Both the position numbers and the translations under genes were made by a program. Shown in pieces: positions 17,247 to 25,616 of a DNA stretch of 64,000 nucleotides (positions are counted from its first letter, which is position 1; each line of letters begins with the position of its first letter). Source of the stretch: an uncultured Marinicella sp. (GTDB lineage Bacteria > Pseudomonadota > Gammaproteobacteria > Xanthomonadales > Marinicellaceae); assembly GCA_947502925.1 (NCBI GenBank), contig CANNBS010000001.1, forward strand, positions 682,001-746,000, given 5' to 3'. The notes below the pieces were generated by a model. The model was not told the origin of the DNA. It ran no database searches and was given only the letters and a program-made list of their open reading frames with translations.

Positions 17247-18190
17247 GATTATTTTGTTACGTCACATTATTATTGCTAAGCTTTAACAGCCAGGCAGAGA
17301 CCATCACAACCTCCGGTGACTTGGTGGCGGTCGAAACCGACAGTTATTCACCACCGAGTATTCGTTTTATCTGGCGTTACACCATTGCTTTTATGGCGAA
17401 AGATGGTTCAGAGGTCAAGCCCGGCGAACCCGTGCTGATGTTCAAAACCGATGAATTACAGGAACGTTTAATGGATAAACAGGGCGAGCTGTCGATTAAG
17501 CAAAGCGAACTGCGTAATAAATTATCGACCAAAGTGGAACAACTGGCGGACAAAGCACTGGCGGTTGAAGAAATGAAAAAAAATCTGGATAAGGCCAGGC
17601 GTAAAGCCGAATTGCCGCAAAGTGTGATTGCCTTGAATGATTATAAAGAAAACCAGCTTAATTATGAGTTGGCCAAATTACAGCATCAGCACGCACTGGA
17701 TGACCTGGCGTTGACCCGAGAAAAAATTGACACGGAAGAAGCTATTTTGAATGCCAATATCGCCAAATTAGAAGCCGAAGTTAATGAGCTGAAAGAAGCC
17801 ATCGCCAGTATGCGCATTATCGCTAAAAGACGCGGTATCATCATGCACCAGACTGACCATCAGAATAATAAATATGCCGTGGGTGATCAGGTCTGGGGCG
17901 GTGCTCGGGTGATTGAAGTGGCCGACATGGATAACATCATCGCTCAGTTAGAAATAAAAGAAAATGATTTGTCGCGGGTGAAAAAAGACCAACGGGTTAC
18001 CTTTAACATGGACGCCTATCCCGATATAGAATTTAATGGTGTGATTAAGGAACTATCAAAAGTGGTGCGCATTAAATCAAAAAATCAACCCTCGAAAATT
18101 CTGGATGCAGAAGTGGAAATCACCAACCCCGACAAAACCATTATGCGGCCGAATATGAGTATTAAAGCAGAAATTAGCAGCGAATCATGA
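17243..18190 (+). CDS. HlyD/MacA-type periplasmic adaptor, second of three
   Basis: This protein is also 315 residues, with a signal peptide (about 1-18, 'FNSQAE'), lipoyl half ('VKPGEPVLMFKTDEL'), coiled-coil hairpin (about 70-175), second lipoyl half ('IIAKRRGIIMHQTDH') and beta barrel. It shares layout but only limited sequence with the first adaptor, so it is a diverged paralogue rather than a recent duplicate. Coupled by ATGA overlaps on both sides. Confidence 0.87.
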   Translation: MRLFCYVTLLLLSFNSQAETITTSGDLVAVETDSYSPPSIRFIWRYTIAFMAKDGSEVKPGEPVLMFKTDELQERLMDKQGELSIKQSELRNKLSTKVEQLADKALAVEEMKKNLDKARRKAELPQSVIALNDYKENQLNYELAKLQHQHALDDLALTREKIDTEEAILNANIAKLEAEVNELKEAIASMRIIAKRRGIIMHQTDHQNNKYAVGDQVWGGARVIEVADMDNIIAQLEIKENDLSRVKKDQRVTFNMDAYPDIEFNGVIKELSKVVRIKSKNQPSKILDAEVEITNPDKTIMRPNMSIKAEISSES

Positions 18191-19383
18191 AAATAGCTTT
18201 AGCCTTAGTGATGATTTTTGGTTTGGTCGCCTGTGGTGAGCAAGCCACTGAATCGCAACCGCTGCCAACGTTGACACTTGAGCGTCAACCAGTCACATTA
18301 TCGGTTCATGCCGGGGGCGAACTGGAGGCCACACAGTCCACACCATTAACCGTCCCCAGCGGTTCTCGCCGACCCCAAACCCTGGCCTGGATTATGCCGC
18401 AATTTACTCGGGTTAAGAAAGGTGATGTGGTGGCGCGTTTTGATGGCAGTGATTTTCGGATTGAACTGGATAAAACCACCTATGAAATCCAAAAACTCAT
18501 GTATGACATGATGGCCAAGGAACGCGACATTGACAACACCCGTTTTTCATTTAATACCGAAGCTGATGTGGTTGACTATGAATATGAATTGGCCAAGCAA
18601 TTTAATATCAACGATCCCTTGCTGTACACCAAAATAGAAATTATTGAAGCCGGTGATAATGAAGAATTTTTAAAAGCCAAGGCTGAGCACATTGATAAGG
18701 TCAGTGAAAATTTTGAAGAAAAATCAGCCACTGAACTGGACGTATTAGAAAGCTCAAAATCAGTACAGGAAGCCAAAAAAGAATTGAATGAAGCGAGTTT
18801 AAGTGCGCTGGAATTGGTGGCACCTCATGATGGCTTGCTGGTATTACAGCCCAGTTGGGACGGCTCCATGCCCGAGCCGGGCAAAGCGGTGTTCCCCGGC
18901 ACAAAGCTGGCGGCTTTGCCGGATTTAAGCCAAATGCAGGCGCTGGTGTATGTGCCTGAAGTCGAAGCCATCGGTATTCAACCGGAACAACAAGTGAATA
19001 TTCAGCTGGATGCATACCCAGATACACAATTCAAAGGCCGGGTTAAATCCATCAGTCAAACCGCACAACCACGAGAACGTGATAATCCGGTTAAATATTT
19101 TACAGTAACAGTGGCCCTGGATTCACAGGATGATCGCTTTATGCCGTCGCAACGGGTATCGGCGGATATTATTGTCACCACTCAGAAAGATGCGCTTTCG
19201 GTGCCGATTTTGGCGGTTTTTCGAGACCAGGATCGGGCCTGGGTTTATAAACAAACCGCCGAAGGCTTTGAACAACAGGCCATTACCACCGAATTTTGCA
19301 GTGCTGTGTTGTGTGTTGTTGAGTCCGGTTTAAATGCCGGTGATGTTATTGCCTTAAGTCGTCCAAAAGAATCCGAATCATGA
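18187..19383 (+). CDS. Periplasmic adaptor lipoprotein, third of three
   Basis: This 398-residue protein has a lipoprotein signal peptide with lipobox 'GLVACGE' (Cys at about 16). The lipoyl half 'VKKGDVVARFDGSDF' is followed by a coiled-coil region (about 95-205), the second lipoyl half 'ELVAPHDGLLVLQPSW', a beta barrel, and the extended C-terminal membrane-proximal domain ('ALSVPILAVFRDQDRAWVYK') expected of full MacA-like adaptors. The lipid anchor and full C-terminal domain distinguish it from the other two. Coupled to the permease gene by a 4-base overlap. Confidence 0.88.
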   Translation: MKIALALVMIFGLVACGEQATESQPLPTLTLERQPVTLSVHAGGELEATQSTPLTVPSGSRRPQTLAWIMPQFTRVKKGDVVARFDGSDFRIELDKTTYEIQKLMYDMMAKERDIDNTRFSFNTEADVVDYEYELAKQFNINDPLLYTKIEIIEAGDNEEFLKAKAEHIDKVSENFEEKSATELDVLESSKSVQEAKKELNEASLSALELVAPHDGLLVLQPSWDGSMPEPGKAVFPGTKLAALPDLSQMQALVYVPEVEAIGIQPEQQVNIQLDAYPDTQFKGRVKSISQTAQPRERDNPVKYFTVTVALDSQDDRFMPSQRVSADIIVTTQKDALSVPILAVFRDQDRAWVYKQTAEGFEQQAITTEFCSAVLCVVESGLNAGDVIALSRPKESES

Positions 19384-20621
19384 AAAGTACCTTACTTATA
19401 AATCTTCGTCATGCCGTGGCAGAAATGCTGCACCATAAATTACGCACTTTATTGACTTTGTTGGGTATGGTGTTTGGTGTCGGTGCTGTGATTGCCATGT
19501 TGTCCATTGGTGAGGGGGCCCAGGCCGAAGCGACCCGGTTGATTGAAAAAATGGGTTTGCGTAATTTAGTGATTGAAGAAAAGCAAATCGACCCCGAAAC
19601 GCTTAAAGAAATGCGATCGGACTCCCTGGGTCTCAACATGAATGACATCCGTGCTTTAAAAAACAGTTTACCGTTTATCAGCCAAAGTTGTGGTGAAAAG
19701 ACCATTAAAACCTGGTCATTATTTTCGCAAAATGCCAACTCAGACGGTGCCGTGAAAGCGCTGTCACCCAATTGCTTTGGGATGAGTAATTTACAGGTTG
19801 AAGAAGGGCGTTTATTCAATGAAGAAGACAATCAGTCCTACGCACAAGTAGCGGTGATTGGTTCAGAAGTGTCGGCAGAATTGTTTCCAGATGGCTCCGC
19901 ATTGGGCCAACGGATTAAGGTCAATCATTTGTGGTTAGAAGTGATTGGCGTGTTAAAAAAAGATGCGCTGAGCAAAAACGAAATTCAGGGCATCAAACTT
20001 GGCGCTGAACACAATCAGGTGTTTATGCCGATTGAAACAGCCTTTAAACGCCTTAAATGGGAGATGCTTGAAAGTCAGCTGGACACCATACGGGTGACCA
20101 TTGATGAAACCATCGAACCCCAGGTGGCTTCGGTGGCCATTGATCGATTGCTAAAACGCCGGCACGGTAACATTGATGATTACAACATTATTGTACCGGC
20201 GAATTTACTCAACCAACAAAACCAAACCCAGCAGATTTTCACCATCGTGATGTCCAGTATTGCCGGTATATCTTTACTGGTGGGTGGTATTGGTATCATG
20301 AATATCATGCTCGCCACCGTGCTTGAGCGCACCAAAGAAATCGGCTTATTACGGGCTTTGGGCGCGCGAAAGGTCGATATTAAGAATCAGTTTTTGATTG
20401 AAAGTGCCACCATTGCCGCCGTGGGTGCGGTGATTGGTATTGTGATGGGGGTTATATTGTCATTCATGATTCAATCCTTTGCCGATTGGCCGGTGGCCTG
20501 GAGTTGGTTTTCCATTGTTCTTGCGGTGGGTGTGTGCTTACTTACGGGTGTGGTATTTGGTTATTATCCGGCCAAACAAGCCGCTGAATTGGATCCGATT
20601 CGAGCACTTCAAAAGAACTAA
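19380..20621 (+). CDS. MacB-like ABC transporter permease
   Basis: This 413-residue protein has one N-terminal membrane helix (about 22-42), a large periplasmic MacB_PCD domain, and three C-terminal helices within the FtsX domain ('ILLVGGIGIMNIML'-like segment, then 'KEIGLLRALGARK'). It lacks a fused ATPase, which is supplied by the gene at 15637. The system should be a tripartite exporter using a TolC-type channel; a tolC-like gene lies at 35671 but is not linked. The substrate is unknown. Confidence 0.9.
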   Translation: MKSTLLINLRHAVAEMLHHKLRTLLTLLGMVFGVGAVIAMLSIGEGAQAEATRLIEKMGLRNLVIEEKQIDPETLKEMRSDSLGLNMNDIRALKNSLPFISQSCGEKTIKTWSLFSQNANSDGAVKALSPNCFGMSNLQVEEGRLFNEEDNQSYAQVAVIGSEVSAELFPDGSALGQRIKVNHLWLEVIGVLKKDALSKNEIQGIKLGAEHNQVFMPIETAFKRLKWEMLESQLDTIRVTIDETIEPQVASVAIDRLLKRRHGNIDDYNIIVPANLLNQQNQTQQIFTIVMSSIAGISLLVGGIGIMNIMLATVLERTKEIGLLRALGARKVDIKNQFLIESATIAAVGAVIGIVMGVILSFMIQSFADWPVAWSWFSIVLAVGVCLLTGVVFGYYPAKQAAELDPIRALQKN

Positions 20622-20750
20622 CGCCTTTCGTTTATTTCGGTTTGCAATCAGACGTTTCTGTGATAAAAGCTGTCTTAATGACCGATTGAACCGCTATAAA
20701 CCAGCCACAGGCATGCTTATAAGTGACTGATAATAAACGTAATAATTTTA

Positions 20751-20792
20751 TTTGTTCCAGTTTGTTCCAGTGAATCTCTTTGGTGGATTCAC
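20751..20792. repeat. Tandem 10-bp repeat and hairpin upstream of a secreted-protein gene
   Basis: TTTGTTCCAG occurs twice in tandem (20751-20770). A 7-bp stem GTGAATC/GATTCAC (20770-20776 and 20786-20792) with a 9-base loop begins at its last base. The structure lies 45 bases before the next start codon and may be an operator or 5' leader element. No clear terminator for the ABC operon is seen in 20622-20750. Confidence 0.4.
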
Positions 20793-20836
20793 GGCAAAAT
20801 GTATGATTAATGTCCCCTTAAACCTAGAGATAAATC

Positions 20837-21373
20837 ATGAACAAATTAATTATGATGCTGCTTTTCATCTTCAGCACAAGCGTATATTCACATGACTTTT
20901 TAACCGAAATTCTGGTTTACAGTGACGATTATGACGTCAATCCATATCATGTGGCTGTTAGCTATGACTTAAATGAGCAGGATATTTTAAAAATCAGCAA
21001 TTTGAGACAAACAAAATCTGATATGTCTAAATTAGTGACCAAATCGAATATGAGAGAATTAAATCGTGGGGACAGCTATGAGGAATTCTCATCTCATGAG
21101 CATAAGAGTGACAGAGAAACCGGACTAAAAACCCACGGTGCTTTTGACTATATAACAGAATCAAGACTTGTGGCAATTGATTTATGTGATGCCTTTGCCA
21201 TGACTAACTACATGAAATACCCGCAGGGCTTAATTCCACAATTTATCGGTCCCTCAACTTTTACCGATGGTGTCAGTGCAAGCCAAGGTCACCATGAACT
21301 ATACCAGCAAGTGGATGGCTTACAATTTAATTGTGTGGAAGTTATTAATAAAAGAACACTGATTAAGAAGTGA
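20837..21373 (+). CDS. Secreted protein of unknown function
   Basis: This 178-residue protein has a clear signal peptide (about 1-18, 'FIFSTSVYSHDF'). The mature part is rich in Asp, Ser and His ('SSHEHKSDRETG') and contains two Cys (in 'DLCDAF' and 'FNCVEV') that could form a disulfide in the periplasm. I do not recognise a family. A usable ribosome site (CTAGAGAT) precedes the ATG. It stands alone, convergent with the TPR gene. Confidence 0.7.
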   Translation: MNKLIMMLLFIFSTSVYSHDFLTEILVYSDDYDVNPYHVAVSYDLNEQDILKISNLRQTKSDMSKLVTKSNMRELNRGDSYEEFSSHEHKSDRETGLKTHGAFDYITESRLVAIDLCDAFAMTNYMKYPQGLIPQFIGPSTFTDGVSASQGHHELYQQVDGLQFNCVEVINKRTLIKK

Positions 21374-21391
21374 TTGAGTAAATCGCGTTAT

Positions 21392-21430
21392 GACCTTTGT
21401 GGTATAAACATTATATATACTGCAAAGGTC
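21392..21430. repeat. Interrupted inverted repeat between convergent genes
   Basis: GACCTTTG at 21392-21399 pairs with CAAAGGTC at 21423-21430, and GTATA at 21402-21406 pairs with TATAC at 21416-21420. It lies between convergent stop codons and so may end transcription from both sides, although T-runs are poor. Its outer right end, read on the minus strand (GAGACCTTTGCA), resembles the tips of the MITE in this window, so a relic element is an alternative. Confidence 0.4.
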
Positions 21431-21438
21431 TCTTCAGT

Positions 21439-23208
21439 TTAATTATTCAGAGACAAGGCCCGCACTTCATCCATGATATGTTCTATATGAGCTTCCAGAA
21501 TTTCTCGGTCTTTTTTCTGTAAATTGTCCTGACTTAAAATAAAGTGACCGGTTTGAACCACATTACGCCATCGTGGATTATCCGGTATTTTATCAAGTGA
21601 CAAATATTTTTCCAAAGACCGGGTTCGTAAGGTGCCGTTATCAATTGAGACGGTCCAAATTTTAGATTGTTCAGCCATTTCTATTAGGGATGACTGGGTT
21701 GTTTTTTCCCAAATTGTTGTGGCGTCGATTAATAATTCAACCAAGGCTTTCTTTAATGCTTCTTTATGCAGTTCACTGGGTGTTTCCAGTTGGGTTTTAT
21801 GACTGGTTTGAAATATCAGTAGTTGTTGCTTATGGTAGCGAATAGACTGCATTAATGCCTGTTTTTCTTTTTTTCTTTTAAACTGGTAGAAAACCAAAAG
21901 AGCCGTCATGGTAACTAATACCAAACCAACGATTAAAACCAAATTGGTTAATTGCTGTAATTTTTGTTGCTGCCGACTATTGGTTAATTCCTGATTTAAT
22001 AATTGTTGTTGTATTTTTTGTGTTTCGATTTGATGTTGAATGGTTTTTAAATCACTGTCATATTTTTGCTGTAAAAATTGTGATCGTAGTTTCTGGTATT
22101 CTTTAAAGGCTTGTAAGGCTTGGGCTGGATTTGTTTTTTCCAAAAGTTCAGCTTTCAAATACAATAAGTCAGCTTTGAGCGTGGTTTCCGGTAGATTGTC
22201 ACTGATTAAAATACCGTCTTCAACAGCCTTAATCGCAGCAGAGGTTTGTTGATTTTTCTGGTGTAATTGAGCTTGTAATAAATACCACTGCGCCATCAGT
22301 TCAGGATTGGGCTGGTTATTGTCCATTTTACTTTTCGATGCAACTAATAGCTGATGTAGTACATCTAAATTACCATTCTGCAAATGCCATTGAGAAAGAT
22401 TAATCAAAGCACGAATCTGTTCGGTGTTATTGGTTTTATCATTTAAAGAATCGACAATGGCTTGGGCATAGTAATTGGCTTTTTCGGTGTTGTTGGCTGC
22501 GCCGTAGGCTTTAGTCAGGTCTTCATATAAATGGGCAATATCAATAAAAACACGGTGATCAAAATTCTTGGATTTGGAGTAGTTTAAATAATGAGATAAA
22601 GCAGATTCATAATAATTGACCGCCTGATCCGCCTGTTCAAGGTATAGGTGAATCCTGCCCAAATTATTCATCGTTTTCGCAATTTGAAGGTCTGTGCCAA
22701 ATTGCTGCTTAAGTTCGAGGCTTTTCTGATAATGTGATAAAGCACTTTTATAGTCCCCTAATTTAAGCTCCACCAGTCCCATGTCATTATGGCTTTTGCT
22801 AAGCCACTCCTGGTTTTCTTGTTGTTTGGCAATGTTATAAGCATTTTGAAGATGTCTTTTAGATCCCGTATAGTCAGCCTCTAAATACAACTTTTGCCCA
22901 ACAATGCGATGCCACTTATATTGTGTCGGTATGCTGTTTATAAATTCCGGATGGTTTTTAGCTTTGTTAATGTAATAAGTCAGTTTCTCAGGGTTGTGTA
23001 TGTGTAAATAGATTGATGTTAAATTTAACAGGATATCGAGTTCAGAAAGGCTGCCAGCTTCAACCGATTGGAGGCTGTTTTGGCATACATTTTCAGCCTC
23101 TGAATAGTCACCAAGCTTAAGGCTTTTTTCGCATTCGCTGTCAGCAGCCTTGGCTGTTGTCCAGATGAAAATGGACATTAAAAAACAAATTAAGTAAATC
23201 CGAATCAT
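21439..23208 (-). CDS. TPR protein with single membrane helix and conserved C-terminal domain
   Basis: This 589-residue protein has a signal peptide (about 1-21) and a periplasmic array of tetratricopeptide repeats (clear units near 140-225, for example 'GDYKSALSHYQKSLEL' and 'EQADQAVNYYESAL'). A Gln-rich coiled coil (about 385-415), a membrane helix (about 419-441) and a cytoplasmic tail follow. The tail ends in a compact domain with 'IWTVSIDNGTLRTRSLEKYL' and 'DNPRWRNVVQTGHFIL'. I do not recognise that domain; the layout (periplasmic TPR sensor, membrane pass, cytoplasmic output) suggests signalling. No kinase or HTH motif is visible. Confidence 0.75.
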   Translation of the reverse strand: MIRIYLICFLMSIFIWTTAKAADSECEKSLKLGDYSEAENVCQNSLQSVEAGSLSELDILLNLTSIYLHIHNPEKLTYYINKAKNHPEFINSIPTQYKWHRIVGQKLYLEADYTGSKRHLQNAYNIAKQQENQEWLSKSHNDMGLVELKLGDYKSALSHYQKSLELKQQFGTDLQIAKTMNNLGRIHLYLEQADQAVNYYESALSHYLNYSKSKNFDHRVFIDIAHLYEDLTKAYGAANNTEKANYYAQAIVDSLNDKTNNTEQIRALINLSQWHLQNGNLDVLHQLLVASKSKMDNNQPNPELMAQWYLLQAQLHQKNQQTSAAIKAVEDGILISDNLPETTLKADLLYLKAELLEKTNPAQALQAFKEYQKLRSQFLQQKYDSDLKTIQHQIETQKIQQQLLNQELTNSRQQQKLQQLTNLVLIVGLVLVTMTALLVFYQFKRKKEKQALMQSIRYHKQQLLIFQTSHKTQLETPSELHKEALKKALVELLIDATTIWEKTTQSSLIEMAEQSKIWTVSIDNGTLRTRSLEKYLSLDKIPDNPRWRNVVQTGHFILSQDNLQKKDREILEAHIEHIMDEVRALSLNN

Positions 23209-23482
23209 ATTGAAAAAATGTATTAGATTAGCTTAAGCGCCTTCATAAAAATAAACTATTTTAATGTGTGTGAACCAAAAAGTCAGTGTAATAAGTAACG
23301 ACTAAAAAAATTATTGATGCGTTTAATATAATCCACATTAGTAACTTATGCTAATTGTTCGCTGCTTTGTTTCGTGGTGTCCGGACTGTGATGTCGATTA
23401 GATGCAAAAGTCTCGATGAATGATAAAATTGGCTTGTCCCTCAGATTAAATGAACATGATGGTGGCGGGTGTCCAGTTAAGA

Positions 23483-24358
23483 TTATTGGGCTTCACTTAA
23501 AGCCTTTTGATAAAACTGATCCATAACCACGGCCATATCGATTTCATCGGCAAACCAGGGGTGAATTTTCAGCAGTGTCATAACATGGCCGATGTCTCTA
23601 TATAACTGTGTTTCAACAGTATTACCGGCGGCTTTTAATTGATTGGCAAAAGTGTCAAAATTAAATCGGCCGACGGTGTTATCGCCCATGCTGTGAATCA
23701 GTTTAATCGGTGGTTCAGTGCCATCCACAAAGGTGTTGGCCTTCATCACATCGAAATTTTCACGGCCAAAGGTTTTAATGTATTGAGGCTTTTGGGGTGT
23801 GAAATTATACGGACCGGCCAAGCCGACAAAGGCCCTGATCTCGCTGATATCGACACCAACCTCGTTAAGATAATGTTTATCAGTCACCAAAAGTGCACCG
23901 GTGTGGGCACCGGCGGAATGACCGGCCAATAATAATTCATTGGGATTGCCGCCATAATCAGCGATGTTGTCTTTCACCCAGGCAATGGCCAGGGCAATGT
24001 CCTCGATAAAGCTTGGGAATGTGCCTTGAGGGTACTTTATGTAATCGGGAATGACCACCATATAGCCTTTTCTGACCAGCGCATCGGCGACAAAATGATG
24101 TTGCTCTTTCGAGCCTTTATGCCAGCCACCACCATAGATGAATATCACCACCGGAACCTGGGTTTGATTTTTTTGAGGGTATATATTCAATGTTTGCCAT
24201 TCCCTGGATCCGTAGGCTATGTCTTTTTCTGATTGAATGGGATGAGCGACCTTAATCGCGCTGTTATATAAAAACGAACCCACACCGGCTTGCGCCGTTT
24301 GGCCGAATAACCAGGACAAACCAAGAAATATACTAATCCCGATAACTACTTTCACCAT
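23483..24358 (-). CDS. Secreted alpha/beta hydrolase (carboxylesterase-like)
   Basis: With the ATG at 24358 the protein has 291 residues; an upstream GTG at 24385 would add 9. The N-terminus is a signal peptide ('ISIFLGLSWLFGQTAQA'). The fold has an oxyanion 'YGGGWHKGS' (the HGGG-type motif with Tyr for His), a nucleophile elbow 'GHSAGAH', and the terminal 'DIGHVMTL' His. It fits the BD-FAE/esterase group that hydrolyses esters in the periplasm or outside. The gene is separate from both neighbours; the 274 bases downstream hold nothing recognisable. Confidence 0.85.
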   Translation of the reverse strand: MVKVVIGISIFLGLSWLFGQTAQAGVGSFLYNSAIKVAHPIQSEKDIAYGSREWQTLNIYPQKNQTQVPVVIFIYGGGWHKGSKEQHHFVADALVRKGYMVVIPDYIKYPQGTFPSFIEDIALAIAWVKDNIADYGGNPNELLLAGHSAGAHTGALLVTDKHYLNEVGVDISEIRAFVGLAGPYNFTPQKPQYIKTFGRENFDVMKANTFVDGTEPPIKLIHSMGDNTVGRFNFDTFANQLKAAGNTVETQLYRDIGHVMTLLKIHPWFADEIDMAVVMDQFYQKALSEAQ

Positions 24359-24407
24359 GTCGAAAATCCTGAGTAAAAACTTCACTTTAGCAAAGACCTT
24401 GTGAAAT

Positions 24408-25616
24408 TTAACTCAACGCAAAATACACCGATTTGCCTCCTAAAAATAAAGCCACCACAATCACCAACCCACCCAGGAAATTATGAATAAGGGTGTTTTT
24501 AAAGCGACCCAATAAATCCGAACGATTCATGATATACAATAAAAACCCGGCCAGCAAGGGCAGCAATAAGCCATTGGCAATTTGTGCAAACCAGATAATG
24601 GTGATGGGTTTGTAGCCGGATAATGACAACAGCAAGCCACTGAATAAGACCAGCATCCAAATTAGTTTGAATTTCAGGTTTTTGCCATCTGTTGGCCAGC
24701 CTAACATGCCAGCCACTGCATAGGCAGCGGACAGTGGCGCGGTAATGGCCGATGAAATACCGGCGGCAAACAGCCCCACGGCAATAAACACAGACGCCCA
24801 GGAACCGAGTAAAGGTTGCAGCTGGATGGACATATCCGCTGCAGACTGAATCTCGATGTGCCGGCCAAAAAAGGCGGTGGCCGCAGTGGCGACGATTGAT
24901 AACGAGATTAAACCGCCCACACCAATGGAAATCAGGGTGTCTTTGCGCACCAGATTTATATTTTCAGGGTGATGCCATTTTGATTTGACCGCTGAGGCGT
25001 GCAGAAACAAATTATAAGGAACCACTGTCGTACCCACCAATGCAACAACCGCTAACCAGCCGCCTTCAGGCACCTGTGGCTTCATACCCTGGAATAATGC
25101 GAACCAATCAGGCCTGGTTAATATAAAAGTGGTCACAAAAGCCACGCTCATCAGCAATACCAAAGATATTAAAGCCCGTTCAAACACCTTGTAACTGCCC
25201 TGGATTAACACCATAAAGGCCACCGCCACAATCAGAATTGGCCAGGGAAAATCTGCGCCCGGCAGCATCGCTTCCAATCCCAATGCGGCCCCGGCGATGT
25301 TACCGCCTTCATAGGCGCCATTGCCGATAAAAATGGCCACCGTGACTAAAGTAAACACCAGGGTTTTATAGACCGGATTGGAAAACTGATTTTTTAACAC
25401 CTCGCCCAGCCCGGATTGTGTAATTAACCCCAATCGTGCCGACATCTCCTGCAGCAACATACAGGCCACCACCGAAAACAACAAAGCCCACAATAAGGCG
25501 TAGCCAAAATTGGCACCGGCTAAAGTGCAGGTGGTGACTGTACCCGGGCCAATAAAAGCCGCCGCCACTAAACTGGCAGGGCCAATGGAAAAACGTGATT
25601 TTTTAACTCGATTCAT
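24408..25616 (-). CDS. Nramp-family divalent metal transporter
   Basis: This 402-residue membrane protein has about 11 helices. It has 'SLVAAAFIGPGTVTT' in helix 1, with the Asp of the usual DPGN metal motif replaced by the FIGPGT form. Other Nramp-like stretches are 'VVPYNLFLHASAVKSKW' and 'AAGISSAITAPLSAAYAV'. The GPGT/TS variants are common in Nramp-related transporters that may prefer Mg or other ions over Mn. It starts directly after the mgtE stop, with no gap, so the two form a metal-transport operon. Confidence 0.85.
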   Translation of the reverse strand: MNRVKKSRFSIGPASLVAAAFIGPGTVTTCTLAGANFGYALLWALLFSVVACMLLQEMSARLGLITQSGLGEVLKNQFSNPVYKTLVFTLVTVAIFIGNGAYEGGNIAGAALGLEAMLPGADFPWPILIVAVAFMVLIQGSYKVFERALISLVLLMSVAFVTTFILTRPDWFALFQGMKPQVPEGGWLAVVALVGTTVVPYNLFLHASAVKSKWHHPENINLVRKDTLISIGVGGLISLSIVATAATAFFGRHIEIQSAADMSIQLQPLLGSWASVFIAVGLFAAGISSAITAPLSAAYAVAGMLGWPTDGKNLKFKLIWMLVLFSGLLLSLSGYKPITIIWFAQIANGLLLPLLAGFLLYIMNRSDLLGRFKNTLIHNFLGGLVIVVALFLGGKSVYFALS

